Below are positions 13,501 to 24,530 of a DNA stretch of 64,000 nt, one piece after another. The stretch comes from Trichobilharzia regenti (Eukaryota > Platyhelminthes > Trematoda > Strigeidida > Schistosomatidae). The stretch is taken from contig OX235270.1 of NCBI GenBank assembly GCA_944472135.2, positions 41,354,352-41,418,351 of the forward strand, given 5' to 3'. The translations under genes and the position numbers were made by a program. Each line of letters starts with the position of its first letter. Within the stretch, counting starts at the first letter, position 1. The notes beneath the pieces are model-generated. The model saw only the letters and a program-made list of their open reading frames with translations. It had not been told where the DNA came from and did no database searches.

Positions 13501-16500
13501 CTGAATGTTATCCGCAATCAATATACTCCTCAAATTAACACTTAAGTGACCAACCGAAAAACCTTTCGGGAGACATGGTGAAAATGAGCAAACGTCTGAG
13601 TGAAAATACTAAATATTCACACGACCGAAATTCGATTAAAACATTTACAAATGAATGTTTAGAAATTCTTACTTCAAATTAAGATACCTTCACTATAATT
13701 AACCCCATCAACCACAGAAATCTGCTAAAAAGTCTGCTATACTCCTATAATGAGTACTCACGAAAACTATATGAGTGGTAGTTGGACTCGAAGAAAAAGA
13801 TATAAATTGTCCATATCAAAACGGATACCTGATAAATCCAAAATCGTAGGTAGAAATGGAAATGTAAAATGTTTCAAGTTTAGCTATTGATAGGATGTAT
13901 CACATAAGATGACATAGAAAAGTCTTTCTGTTTTCGACATAGAACGTTGCACAAATGTGCGGAAGTTCAAGTCGCCACACTCCGTGTAGCACGCGAAGCA
14001 AGAGAAGAAAGTACAAGAAAAGCATAATAGAGACAGTGAGCAGAGGGGTGAGACAAAGGAGTAATAAAGAAAAACAAAACAGTTTCATTGAAGATCATAA
14101 GTCACAAGGAGTGGATGCATCTGCGCCACTGAGAACGATTTTGAGCCATGTCACCAATTGTTTCCAACCATAGATTTTTACCGTCCCGAGGACCCCAGCC
14201 TGGAAGTCTACACCTTCCTACGTGGCTTAGACCAACTGTTGTGGATTTCATTGACTGGTGCCAAGTTTTTGTTTGACCGCCGCTAGCTTTTTTCCAGCCT
14301 GACCCTATATCCGCTAACATTGCTCGTCGAGGGAGGCGATGACTTGGCATACGTAACACATGTCCTAACCATCTCAGTCTTTGTAACTTCACGACTTCGT
14401 CGATTGATTTCCCCTGTTTACCTAGAACTCTACGCCTAACCTCAATGTTGCTCACCTTATTATGCCACTTTACACGGGAAATAGAGCGCAGGCACCTATG
14501 ATCAAAGACAGCTAGTCTTTTCATGTCTTCCACTCTCAGTGGCCAGGTCTCACCACCATAAAGGAGGACGGAGCGGACTGATGAGCAGTACACCCGCCCT
14601 TTGGTCGATAGTCGAACATCTCGTCTACGCCAGAGTCGGCGTAAACTGGCAAATGCGAAACGAGCCCCCTGTATTCGTGCTGAGATTTCGTCAGAGATCA
14701 ACCCGTTGGGGCTGATGGTACTTCCCAAATAAGTGAAGCGGTCAACGTGCTCTACCACTTCACTTCCTATTTTTAAACTAGGAGCCGATGTAGTCCAGTC
14801 CTGTAACATCATCTTGCATTTGGCGGGAGCGAATCGCATGCCAAACATTCGTAGATTGCGGCTCAAGGTGTTTAGAAGACTCTGCATTTCGTCAGCGTCT
14901 TCGCCTAGAAGGACTATATCGTCTGCATATTCCAAGTCAACGAGATTATTCCCTGGTAGCAAGTCAATCCCTGAGTCGCTGAAGTCACCTAGGGTTAAGT
15001 CCATTAACACATCTATGATGAAGTTGAATAGAAAAGGGGATAATGGGCATCCTTGACGGACACCACTGGTCGTCATCAGTTCAGATGACAGCTCGCCGTA
15101 AGCCCTCACCTGGCTGTATGAGTACGAGTAGAGTGCCTTAATCAGTGCAATATATTTTCTCGGAATTCCCTTTACAGCCAAGCATCTCCAGAGAACTTCT
15201 CGATCGACAGAGTCGAATGCTGCCTTTAGGTCAAGAAATATAATGACTGTTGGACGCCGGTAGGAATGCCTATGTTCTAGAATCTGTCGGAGGGTGAAGA
15301 TATGATCAATACACCCTCTTCCTGGTCTAAAGCCTGCCTGGCTCTCTCGTGTTTGTGCTTCCCGAGCACCACTCAGTCTACGCATGATTATTGAGCCTAA
15401 GACTTTAGATACTATATTAGTCAAGCTAATCCCTCTGTGATTATCACAGGAAGACTTGTCTCCCTTCTTGTATATGGGGATAATCAGTGACTTACACCAA
15501 CCCGATGGGACTTCTTCTGATTCCCAGACGCTGCCTAGTACCTCAGTTAATGCAGACAGTAAGCTGTCTCCACCGTACTTAAATACCTCTGGAGTCATTC
15601 CATCAGGTCCCGCTGCTTTGCCTAGTTTCAGATTGGTGACAGCTTTAGTAACCTCAGTTAGGGATGGAGGACCTGTGTCTATATCCCATTCAGGGAGGTG
15701 TTGGATGCTCGGAAGGTTGAGCGTGGCTGTGGGCCAATTAAACTGCTCCTCATAATGCTCTTTCCAACGATCCAGTCGTCTATCCTGGGAGCTAATTATA
15801 GTGCCATTTTTTTCCGAGATTGTCTCACTAATGATTTGTCTTCTCCCACCCGTTTCCCTGATGAGTCTAAAGAGTTGCCTGGTGTTGCCTATCCTCGAAG
15901 CTTTCTCCATCTCTTTGGCTTTTGTCCCCCACCACTGTTCACGGTCCTTGCGGAGACTTTTCGTAAGTTTCCTCTTGTGCAGCTTTCGCTCCTCATTGAA
16001 TTCGGAGCTCGCCGGAATAAGTCTTCTAGCATCTATCAGTTCGGATGAGGCGGTGGAGATCCAGTGGTTTTTACTCACCTTTGGGTTTACCTTATTCACA
16101 GCTTTTACAGCTGTATCTATGGCTGCCTGGATATTTTTCCAAGCTTCTTCAGGGTGAGCACAGCTGTCGAACACAGATATGTGTTTAGCTAGTTCTTCCT
16201 CAAATACGGATTTAGTTTCCTGATCGAGCTGGGGACGTGATGGTTTTACCGCCAGCTGTTTCCTACGTCCGTTCAGTCGTAAGCACACCCGAGCGCGGAC
16301 CAGTGCATGGTCGGTATCTACGCACGTGTTCCAGAAGGAGCGACAATCTCCTACCGACCCACGCCAACGATAGCTTATTGCTATGTGGTCTATTTGTGTC
16401 CAGCGTTGGTTTGATGAAGGGGGTCTCCAAGTCAAACAGTGTCTCTCCTTGTGTTTGAAGTTAGTGCTTACAAGAAACAAATGATTATCAGAGCAGAACT

Positions 16501-19500
16501 GTAGGAGACGGTCACCGTTGTCGGTTCGCTGGCACGGAACTCCATAGGTGCCACCGACATCCTTCTCAGATTGACACAATTTCCCTACTTGAGCGTTAAA
16601 GTCACCAGCTAGAACGACTATGTCTGAGCGTTTAGCCTTTCCACCAAACTAGACAGCTTTTGGTAGAACTCATCCTTCGTTTCATCTGAACTGCAGTCAG
16701 TGGGGGCGTAGGCGGAGATTACGAAAAGGCATCGGCGAGTAGTGCAGTCCTTTCTCCTTCTTACTGATCCGTTCAGGCGGACAGCACACATTCGGCTATC
16801 TACCGGGATCCAGTCAAGCAATGTCTTTTCTGCCCTAGTACTCAAAGCTATCCCTACGCCAGCTAATCCTCGTGAACTAGCTGTGGCATCTCCTGACACC
16901 CTCAAGGTGAATTTTGCAGATTCAACCTGTTGGCCAGGTGGGGTTAGGTGAATAACCACACTTGGGTCTTGTATGCGTGTTTCTGAAACACAGCATACAT
17001 CAATGGCTCGTGATGCCAGGGTCTTGGCTAGTGATGCTTGTTGTCCTAACATTAAAAGCTCCTATATGAAATTGGTGGCGCGGCTTTAAGAGGCTGTCGG
17101 TGGTGGTTTTTTGGCTTCCATCGTTTTTAGTGGACGCAGAGTGGAGAGGAAGTGGAGAGCTATCAAGTCGAGGAGTTGCATCAGTGGAAGGAAGGCAAGA
17201 TGATAGAGATGAAAACAAAGATGAGTGAGTAATAGAGAGGTTTCGCGTGCGTTTCGGATTGTGAGGGCGATTGTTACTTCCCGGCTGCCCACACCGTGGA
17301 AGTTGGTTGCGTGACCGCAGAGCCCAGGGGACAACTGCTTGAGGCCGGTCACACGCGGCCTGTTTTTGTTTGTTCTTTTTGTTTTGTGTGCCTCAGTAGC
17401 ATACTTATCACTCCTGCCCTGTGACACGGCAGCAGGAAGCGCGGTCGTTGTTAATCCGGGCCACGGCCGATCCGGCATGAAATTTTGTTATTTTGTATTA
17501 GTCATGATGTTGGATTGGGTAGCTGCTTTTTGTTTAACCGCTATCCAAACAACCTGCCTGGCATGGTAGGACCTCAAGAGACATAAGTCTCAACCAGTAT
17601 AGCTTGAATAGATCATTGCGGTGTTCAAGCCCGACCACCATGTCAAGGTAGCAGCTTTCGGTCGGGTGAAAAAGAAAAGTACACAGAAAAGTACGTCAAA
17701 AAGGCCGAAGTTATATTAAAAATGATGAGTAGGAAGGTAGAAAGAAATACAGATCCAAAAACTGAGAAGTTTCCTTCAGAATCCTCTACAGTAAATAATG
17801 TTGTTTCACTGTGTGATATATCCAATAAACAAATTAATATGGAATTAGATACTACCACAGTGCCCAAGTTTTACACATATTAATTTCTGACTTGTTATAA
17901 ACATTTTATCATCTTTTAGCTAATCTACCGTATTGACTACCTTCATGTCGCCACGAGTGTCGATGTGTGACACTTATTGATCAAGTGGATACAGAATTTT
18001 CACCTGGTAGGAAAACTGACTTCAAGTAAGTAGCGTATATGGGTTACAGCATGCGAAACAGCACATGAACCTGTCATGGTAACGGTGACTACAATAATCC
18101 ATGCTCTGCTTCAACTTCAAGTTAAATACTGTAGTAGTAGTATTCTCTTATGACAACCATCTACTATTTGGACATCTGAAAAGAATTCTTAATCCTTAAA
18201 ATCTTAATTACATGATCTCACAATTTATTAGTTATGCCACTTTGTGAACGACACACCAGCACTTCATATATTATCGTTATACTACTTTTGGGGTATCTTT
18301 TTCATTTCGATAATATCACTTAATTACGCCGTTTGCAACTTGCAATAATGTCCCACTAACAAACAATGAACTGATTTTCGACAGTTGAAGAGAGACAAGA
18401 AGCCTTGGAACTGGGTTTCACAGTTGTTTACACTTGTCGGAAAGAAGTATCTGCAAAATTTAAAAAACTAATATCTAGAGTGCTGTCATCAGAATCACTG
18501 CCACTGCACTATTCGGGCTCAGGAGTGGCCTCTAGTAGACATATGATGGATACATCAACCAGTCTTTACCAAGTTACTAATGTCATGCATTTTGTTACGA
18601 AGGTGATTGAGTCTTAGAACGATGAGTGATGCTTGAATCTTGAAAAGACGAATGAACCAAGAATTTAGGCTTTATTCATTTTACAATGAAGCCGGAATGG
18701 CTTAAACATATAAAGGAAAAAAGAGTGTTAATAGCGGTAGAGATATGAATATGACTAGATACGTATTATAAGAAAAGTTCACAACACATTCAGTTATTGC
18801 TGATCGACATCTGTCAGTCAAATTTGTAATGTCAACAGACTAGACAAATAAGCGAGACTAGTAGACTCCGGTCCACACCAAGACCAAGGATTCAACAGTG
18901 TAAAAACTGGATTCCCAAATATGGTTTGCAACCTTTTTAAGGCTCATTGGCTTATTTTAGAATATACAGCGTGTAGTTATGTACGTAGGCTACTTGTAAG
19001 TAACATTTAACAATGCCTGCATAACACCACTGGGTTCTGTTGATCTGATAAAAGTTATTCATGTAAACTCCACTTATAGCTACAATTTCCACTAACCGCT
19101 TATACACTACAGCTGATTCATGAAGAGCAATCCTACGTAAACTCATTTATATTTCTGCGCTTTCAATTTTAGTAGTGATGAAGTCTTTCACCAGGTGGGG
19201 GTGCTAGCCTTATCTAACCCCCATTCTATTTCGCTCTTAGGAACGCCAAGTTAAGCGAGATTGGTTTACCTGATAATGCAGGAAAAAGTATTCTTTGCAG
19301 ACCTTAGTACTACAGGTAAGCAGTGTACAGAATCAGTCGCAAGATAGCTCATCCAAATTTGCGTATCTCATGAGCGGTGTCAACGCAAATTCCACAGGTT
19401 TTTCGATTCGACTATAACTCCAGTACAGTGATTTATGATAAATTAGTTCTACTAAACAAAGGTAGTACAGCTCTTGTGTTTCCGGGAAACATACAGATGT

Positions 19501-22500
19501 TGACTTGGGCAACAACGAAAGCTCTAAGCACCACACAACAGCTAACCATCCCAAGGCCAGTGGTATAGTGCGACAATTCTACTGATAGTCAATCAAGTAC
19601 GACCATGAGTTAGCATAGTAAGCCAGTTTTAGTCCTCGTTAGCATTATAAATGTGTCATAAACTGACATTCGGTGCACTTATGCAAAAATGGTTTATGAA
19701 ACCACATAAAAATCTCCAGGAGAATCTCTGTTCTCACACAAAATTTTTGAGGATAACTTTTCCATACCAATGGGTTCTTACAGATATAATTTGCATAGTG
19801 ACACCGCATTATATTGAACACCACCTACATGGAATCGTGGTGATTAAGGGCATTCGCCATACCAACAGCAAGCAATAAAACTGCCAGAGCGAAATTCTAA
19901 AATGGTAAGCTGGATAGACTATTTAGGAATCATGTCGACTACAGTCTCACTGATCAGCCTACTTGGCGATAGTTATGTGGTTATTAATGGAATGGATAAC
20001 TGGACTAGTTTAAAATGACCTTTACGTGCCAGTGTCATATGGCACTCGGCAACAAATTTATCTCGCTCATTTTTAAGATAGATTGGAAATTATCATCAGA
20101 TAAACAACTAGATTGATGGTGAGCAAATAGGACAGGAAGTATACCAAGGCGTTGGAATGGCGCCTTAATAGTAAATGTATCTTAAAGTGGTCAACACAGT
20201 GTTGTCAGATACGTCAGAAATACTGGAGGCAGAGTGCAAAACACTTAAAAGATTAATTTTCCAACAGAAAGTTAGTTTTATTCCTCACCACAAATTTTTA
20301 CTGCGCCGAATTTGCAGACGGTGTCATACCTAGCTTATTTCAATTGTGTGCAGTGATGCAGTTCACTTCGTCCCACTTCTAAGCTGCAACACTCGTTGAA
20401 AATTGAAGATATAAAAACATTTGCCTACGATATCCCTGCTTAATGTACAAGCATCAATGCTGATGATTAGGTCAGTAGCATCAGGTGAGAAAAGGTTAAT
20501 TTAATTTTCCCCGCATTGTGATTTCATAACACCACCTTATGTGTATTCCTTCACGTTCCCAGTGGAACATAGGGTTTCAAGCTAGGGACTTGAAGTTTCT
20601 GTAGCAGTGGTGTTTATCTTACGAGATAGGGTTTCTAGCCGCATACCAACCTTCTCTCTTCACCAGTCTTATTACTGGCTTAGCGAAGTAAAGGAGTGCG
20701 TCGGTCAACGATCGAACCCCGGATCACATGCGTGGTTGGAGAGCATTCTGCCACTGTACTACCAATGCATGTATATGATTTGTACTTTTTTAGTCTAAAA
20801 ACTACTGTTGAGAGAACGATGTGTACCTACGATCACATACACCCATGTTGTTAGAAGTAATCTAAAATCCTGTCCCAGTGTTTGCATGAGCGCCGGTTTT
20901 GCGACGACTGTAAAGAACAACCACTTATCCTAAGTCAGTAACATACAACAACCTGGATCACACTGTCAGATGTCAAGTTTTATCACAGTTTTGGGTCCGA
21001 CTTTTTCTAAAGAAGATGTTCATGGGGTGGATTTTGGGCTACCGCTGACCCACAAAGATCACTTGTATTTGACGTCGAAACATTAAGAAAGTGCTTTCAT
21101 AGGGTATGCATAAATTGCAAAGTCACTTAACAAGTACCTGAGTAATTCAGTTTTAAAGAAAGATATACTAGGGATTACACAGTACATACCCAGTTTTCTT
21201 AACATAACTGGGGGGACACCGAGAACCAGTGGGGTCATACGATAGATAACCTTGATTCAATTAATGGTTTATTAGGTGTGTCATGCGTCTGCCACCAATA
21301 CACTAACGACCTTCATTTAAGTAGGTATAATGCCGAACAATGCTAGGTAACTTGTGCCATTCCTGCTGACAAGAAGCAGTACAACCTTACAGCCAGTGAA
21401 AATGTTGGAGATCATACGTCGATATTCACGAGATGAATATCGATACAAACACCTCTGCAGTACAATTTTTAATGAATTCAGTCAGTTCGATCAGTCTAGT
21501 GTGCAATAAGTTTGCACAGGTGTGAACTCGTCTAGACAATCTGCTAGTGTGCGAATTCGCCTGAAGATGGGACCGAGAAAACGAGCTTAGGTGTGATGAA
21601 TACACACACGACACAATGTAATCACGTGAATACAATGCATGTAAGCAGGAAGTCATCTGAAAATATGACGGCCTTAATTTAACTCTGTTAACAACCACTA
21701 TTCCTTAATCCTAACACCACACACGTAAAAATCTATGGTTGGAAACATTTGGTGACATGGCTCAAAATCGTTGTCAGTGGCGCAGATGCATCCACTCCTT
21801 GTGACTTATGATTTCCAATGAAACTGTTTTGTTCTTCGTTATTACTTCTTTGTCTCACCCCTCTGCTCACTGTCTCTATTATGCTTTCCTTGTACTTTCT
21901 TCTCTTGCTTCGCGTGCTACACGGAGTGTGGCGACTTGAACTTCCGCACATTTGTGCAAAGTTCTGTCGGAAACAGACAGACCACACACTAGACATGAGC
22001 ATACACGACATTAAAGCATGAGTCAAACCAATTACAGTATGTAAGGTCACACTGAAGTAAGCAAATTTCGCTAACTAACACCAGGATAAGTCACTCCAAA
22101 TAATAACAGATGACGTGGGAAAATGTAAAAACTCACTTGTTAGGATAGTGTCTATCTTAACTATGCTTTTTCTTATGTCCACGTTCGTAACATTGTCGAC
22201 TATGATGTCCAGCCACAGGTAGATAACAGACACAATGAGTGACATAGAGGACAGGAACAAACTGTATCCACAAGACCCCTGATCTTCATTAAATAAACAA
22301 ATCCCGTAAACGTAACAACAATTATGCACAATCCCGATGACGACTGTCGCTAATACCTATAAGGATCTTCCATTACAGCAAAAGGAATTCATTTACCATA
22401 CAACTTAAACGAAGTAAAACTTGCGGTTTCCTAACATAGTCGAAAAACTCTAGTCTGGTCGTACTGTAAATCCAGTCGACCGAAAACATGTCTACTTCAA

Positions 22501-22531
22501 GGCCGAAGACTAACCGCTCTTTATTTGACAT
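7329..22531 (-). CDS. Synaptogyrin, four-pass synaptic-vesicle-type membrane protein (gene span)
   Basis: CDS is the complement of join(7329..7589, 8134..8282, 22137..22356, 22397..22531). It encodes about 254 residues, or 240 if the second ATG at 22489 is used. Family knowledge: synaptogyrins are MARVEL-domain tetraspan proteins of secretory and synaptic vesicles. The sequence shows the family N-terminal box (FFDYVRKPQVLLRL) before TM1, a luminal segment with paired cysteines (CLFNEDQGSC), and the TM3 signature LWSFLWLVAFCLLCNRWQ. TM4 is AIAFTFFTMVVW, and a Gly/Pro/Tyr/Asp-rich cytoplasmic tail ends in GGYQP. Splice sites are GT-AG and phases agree (0, 1, 0). Intron 2 is 13,854 bp and full of transposons; introns 1 and 3 are 40 bp and 544 bp. 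I am confident of the family, less so of the first ATG. Confidence 0.88.
8134..8282 (-). CDS. Synaptogyrin exon 3 (TM3-TM4)
   Basis: Acceptor TTGACAG before 8282, donor GTAAGT after 8134. It enters in phase 1: the split codon A|GT gives Ser. It codes the most conserved part, LWSFLWLVAFCLLCNRWQ, then AIAFTFFTMVVW. Confidence 0.88.
9104..9563 (+). pseudogene. PLE fragment (RT thumb and linker)
   Basis: Plus-strand pieces resemble the PLE region between RT and GIY-YIG: 'KVSVVSSLLRRAHFLITNAKEK', 'LKQNNYPKNFINKIN', then frame-shifted 'SDDIKRILNKQDIR'-type and 'LRNNLVHTKDQMEM'-type segments at 9390-9510. There is no catalytic core and frames are broken. It lies in synaptogyrin intron 2, antisense to the gene. 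Confidence 0.65.
9564..11540. other. Intron 2 sequence of synaptogyrin, nothing recognised
   Basis: Only short frames. The 97-residue minus frame at 10933-11226 has no family resemblance that I can name. Confidence 0.4.
11545..11872 (+). repeat. SINE family A, copy 2
   Basis: Plus-strand copy of the 628-905 repeat. A-box-like (TAACTCTGTGGTAACATC) and B-box-like (GGGTTTGAATTT) words are followed by the shared body 'cttggctgactagtgagtgcc' and 'aggtccaaggc'. Confidence 0.65.
12130..12965 (-). pseudogene. Decayed RTE-clade LINE fragment (RT active site to C-terminus)
   Basis: Minus-strand frames carry 'LSPMIFLIYVDWI', the ADD catalytic box (ELADDS), 'KTGIRLT', 'EEAAKTGI', then 'DLKEITSFTYL', 'DEDVKARIGRVRY', 'NKIRIFSTNVKSVLLYGSET'. 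After 12255 comes a degraded tail of the 'KWRWI...GRPR.TW' type. Stops and small indels separate the pieces. It sits in synaptogyrin intron 2 in sense orientation. Same RTE group as 5210-6350. Confidence 0.75.
12966..13921. other. Intron 2 sequence of synaptogyrin, nothing recognised
   Basis: AT-rich, no supported feature. Confidence 0.4.
14102..16579 (-). pseudogene. RTE endonuclease C-half and reverse transcriptase (825-codon frame)
   Basis: It opens inside the endonuclease (the 'GDFNAQVGKL' box lies just upstream in this frame; 'WTQIDHIAIS' and 'TDHALVRA' follow). A linker leads to the RT: AAGPDGMTPEVFK, the fingers motif with KKGDKSSCDNHRGISL, AGFRPGRGC, FLDLKAAFDSVDRE, GVRQGCPLSPFLF, and the catalytic YADD at about residues 551-554. 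The C-terminal 'SVRSVLLYGGETW' and 'LRWLGHVLRMP' blocks are present and the stop is at 14102. RT residues look intact. The N-terminus is supplied by the neighbouring frame at 16618-17052, from which it is separated by a one-base shift, so this copy cannot make a full protein without frameshifting. Confidence 0.85.
16618..17100 (-). pseudogene. RTE endonuclease N-terminal half, frame-shifted from the RT frame
   Basis: Starts with HIGAFNVRT at about 17080-17050 in one frame. A small deletion follows, then GQQASLAKTL, the catalytic-glutamate box VCCVSETRI, and 'FVISAYAPTDCS' in the 16618-17052 frame. That frame stops at 16618, while the next frame already reads 'DIVVLAGDFNAQ' across 16560-16630. 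So two small indels (near 17045 and 16630) disrupt an otherwise readable endonuclease. Confidence 0.8.
17797..17880 (-). repeat. Solo PLE terminus
   Basis: Reverse complement matches 1578-1660 closely: 'gtgtaaaacttgggcactgtggta', 'taattccatatta' and 'tatcacacagtgaaaca'. No PLE coding sequence is attached. Confidence 0.65.
18385..18600 (-). repeat. SINE family A, copy 3 (decayed)
   Basis: Shares 'gaagccttgga.ctgggtttc' and 'gtatctgcaaa.tt.aa..aact' with 628-720. The tRNA-like boxes are no longer readable. Confidence 0.45.
18601..19479. other. Intron 2 sequence of synaptogyrin, nothing recognised
   Basis: No supported feature. A 'taacccccattctatttcgctc' word near 19215 recalls part of SINE family A but is too short to call. 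Confidence 0.35.
19480..19640 (-). repeat. Diverged interspersed repeat, copy 2
   Basis: Inverted partner of 4160-4330; see that entry for shared words. Class unknown. Confidence 0.45.
19641..20542. other. Intron 2 sequence of synaptogyrin, nothing recognised
   Basis: Short frames only. Confidence 0.35.
20543..20770 (-). repeat. SINE family B, copy 2
   Basis: Minus-strand copy with a good B box (GGGGTTCGATCGT). Its body aligns with 6365-6603 throughout, ending 'gcttgaaaccctatgttccactgggaacgtgaagg'. Confidence 0.7.
20771..21724. other. Intron 2 sequence of synaptogyrin, nothing firmly recognised
   Basis: A 'cctgaagatgggaccgagaaaacg' word near 21560 loosely recalls a PLE-associated hammerhead core, but its stem does not pair. 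Confidence 0.3.
21725..21975 (+). mobile_element. 5'-truncated RTE copy (3' end only)
   Basis: About 250 bp matching the last codons and 3' UTR of the RTE at 13922-17480 in opposite orientation. It includes codons for GDMAQNRSQWRRCIHSL up to the stop. The closely matched 3' UTR gives look-alike antisense frames of 72 and 105 codons in both places. Truncation from the 5' side is the usual outcome of target-primed reverse transcription. Confidence 0.8.
22137..22356 (-). CDS. Synaptogyrin exon 2 (TM1 end, luminal loop, TM2)
   Basis: The acceptor is TTATAG before 22356 and the donor GTGAGT after 22137. It codes VLATVVIGIVHNCC, CLFNEDQGSC, a hydrophobic TM2 (SLIVSVIYLWLDII) and 'VTNVDIRKSIV', all in family order. 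It ends one base into a codon, matching exon 3. Confidence 0.87.
22397..22531 (-). CDS. Synaptogyrin exon 1 (N-terminus)
   Basis: Two in-frame ATGs are possible, at 22531 and 22489. I give the longer. The exon ends ...CTG/TTG-rich LLRLSCM with donor GTAAAT and joins exon 2 in phase 0 to make LLRLSCMVLATVVIGIV, a plausible first membrane span. The N-terminal box FFDYVRKPQ is the synaptogyrin hallmark. Confidence 0.75.
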
Positions 22532-23616
22532 AGTAAAGTATGCAAACAAAAACATGTGGAACAGCAAACATCTTATTCGAGTGAAAAATAAGGTCAGTTG
22601 ATGTGAAAGCAGAGCAAAAGGCAGGTATTTCAAACGAGAATCTCCCAAAAGGCTGAATATGACTGCAATACCAGATATCCCAAACACAAGCCCATGTTTG
22701 ATAAGTCGCATGAGCATCTACACTTCTTCCTTAGGCAGTCTAAGGTCTTAAATGAAGCAAAAGCAAATGTTTGTGCAGTATATTAATAAGCCACCAGTTT
22801 TACTGTCGGATTCTCTTCAATTGCATAAAACGTAAGGTTTGCTTATGTAGATATACATAGAATTTTTTCACACCTAGCTTTTGTTAACAGAGATTATTGT
22901 TAATTAACAGTGTTCAGGATTTTCACTCATTTAACGTATGAAGGATATCAAGTTTCAGACAAAATGCAAACCTGCAAACTTTATGGTCGGACACACGGAA
23001 CACTGAGACGCACAGTCGGGAAAATAGGAGAGGAATTGATTAGTACTACTAACGATTGGTGACCTAACGTTGATGATGAGCGTTGATGATGGCAGTGAGC
23101 TTAGCTCAAGCCACAGAAACAGAAAAGAAGTGAATTTGTCAAGTAACAAATATGAAGGGAGGTTAAAGGCATTAGATTATGTAATCTATTGGGATGAAGA
23201 GATTAAAAGTTGGGGCACCCAACGTTATTAGTCCTAGGCAATTCCTCTCTCATTGTCCCGACTGTGCGACTCAATGTACCACACCATTCTTCACTGAAAA
23301 CTGGATGCTAACCCCCAATGATTTCGTAGATTTATTTACCTGAAGACTCAGGGTCAATCATCCACGCCACTAGGCATTCAGTCATGTTACGTTCGTCTGT
23401 TCGTACACGAAGCCTAACCCGTTAATCAATCATACTCGCGATCCGATCTAGTACCGAAATATAATTCGTAATTTGAACTACCAATTCTGCAGTTTAGCTT
23501 CGCCTTTCGTTACACTAAACAAATATTCCACAAGTTGTGATTATTAATTCGTGCGTTTGTATGAATCATCCTCTCCTCTAAATTCCACACCATTAGCCTA
23601 TAAACTCCGCTAGAAC
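22532..23616. other. Upstream flank of synaptogyrin
   Basis: Presumed promoter side of the minus-strand gene. No core promoter element could be supported by eye and no other gene was recognised. Confidence 0.35.
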
Positions 23617-23620
23617 CCAT

Positions 23621-23675
23621 AGGTCAAAGCTCTAGCTTAAAGCCCTAAGTTCCACTGGGAACGTAAAGGAACAAA
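23621..23675 (+). repeat. SINE family B 3'-end fragment
   Basis: Reverse-complement words 'tttacgttcccagtggaactTAGGgcttTaagcta' match the ends of the other two family B copies. Confidence 0.5.
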
Positions 23676-23918
23676 ACGAATTTTGTTTAAATCTGGTAAA
23701 GTATGACTCTGGTGAGTACTGAAAAAGCTTACGATCTGCTGATTCGCAAGCTTTTACTCATCACTGGAAAAAGGGCTATCATCAAAAGCAGCTTATGCCA
23801 ATACATGAGGTGACCAATCCTCAGTGGTGTTGTCAATTCATAAAATGAACTCACTGACTCCATAGAATCGACATTCAACAATATATCGTGCATTCGTGGA
23901 AGGAGGAAAAGAAAAGAT

Positions 23919-24294
23919 GGATGATATTGTGAGGCTGATGAAGGACACTGTTAACCAAGCTTTGAACGACACTGCTAGTATCCTACACACTATCCCTGGA
24001 ATAGAGAAATCTAAGTGCAAAACGCAATCGTTTATGACGAAAGGGTCTCAGAGAAGTGGATATCGAGAAAGCTTTATGGTGTCTAGTAATCCACGGAAAC
24101 TTAATGAGTGTGACAGCTTTCGCGAGATGTCCCCAACAGATAGGTTACAAGTTGCGGGACAAACATGGTTGTTTTTCGTCCGTTTGCAAGAAGAGCATAC
24201 AAAAGCGAACTGGAAAGCAGTGAGCAAGTTTAGTATTAAGCTAAATGTGAAGTCAGCGTCATGCGGTAAAGAAGCCTGTAGTTGCAACTCCTAA
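23919..24294 (+). pseudogene. BEL/Pao gag C-terminal part, knuckle cysteines lost
   Basis: Resembles the C-terminal half of BEL/Pao gag ('DRLQVAGQTWLFFVRLQEE...'). At 24172-24213 the spacing of a C-X2-C-X4-H-X4-C zinc knuckle is kept, but the three cysteine places hold Phe, Arg and Trp and only His remains. The frame ends at 24294. It overlaps the left edge of the inverted arm, so its N-terminal continuation (GGKEKM...) is unrelated flank. Confidence 0.65.
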
Positions 24295-24530
24295 ACCATT
24301 GTTGAATAGAGTGCCACAGACAACACCGCAGTTTGTGCAGAAGAAGAGAGTCACAGTTTCAGAGTTCAGTTCTGACTTCACAAGTTTACAAGGTACTACC
24401 AGTCGGAATAAAGGTATAAAACATTTAAGGATTTGTGAGGAAGAACCCAAATCATCCACTGCTGTTATTAAAGAGTTTGAAAATGATGAAGTCGACCAGA
24501 TAGACGAAGGTCGATCATGATAGTGCACAT

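Larger units (their letters stand above)
13922..17480 (-). mobile_element. Nearly complete RTE-clade LINE in synaptogyrin intron 2
   Basis: The 3' end is placed by alignment with a truncated copy at 21725-21975. The 5' end is not located and could reach about 17570. Sequence from 17080 to 17480 is GC-richer than its surroundings and is probably the 5' UTR. The coding part (14102-17100) has an apurinic-type endonuclease followed by reverse transcriptase, and is interrupted by only two small frame changes. Orientation is the same as the host gene. It resembles schistosome RTE elements of the SR2/Perere-3 kind; the exact family cannot be set by eye. Confidence 0.85.

Noticed and set aside
21555..21590. 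Hammerhead-like CTGAAGATGGGACCGAGAAAACG
   Set aside because: The would-be stem II does not pair.
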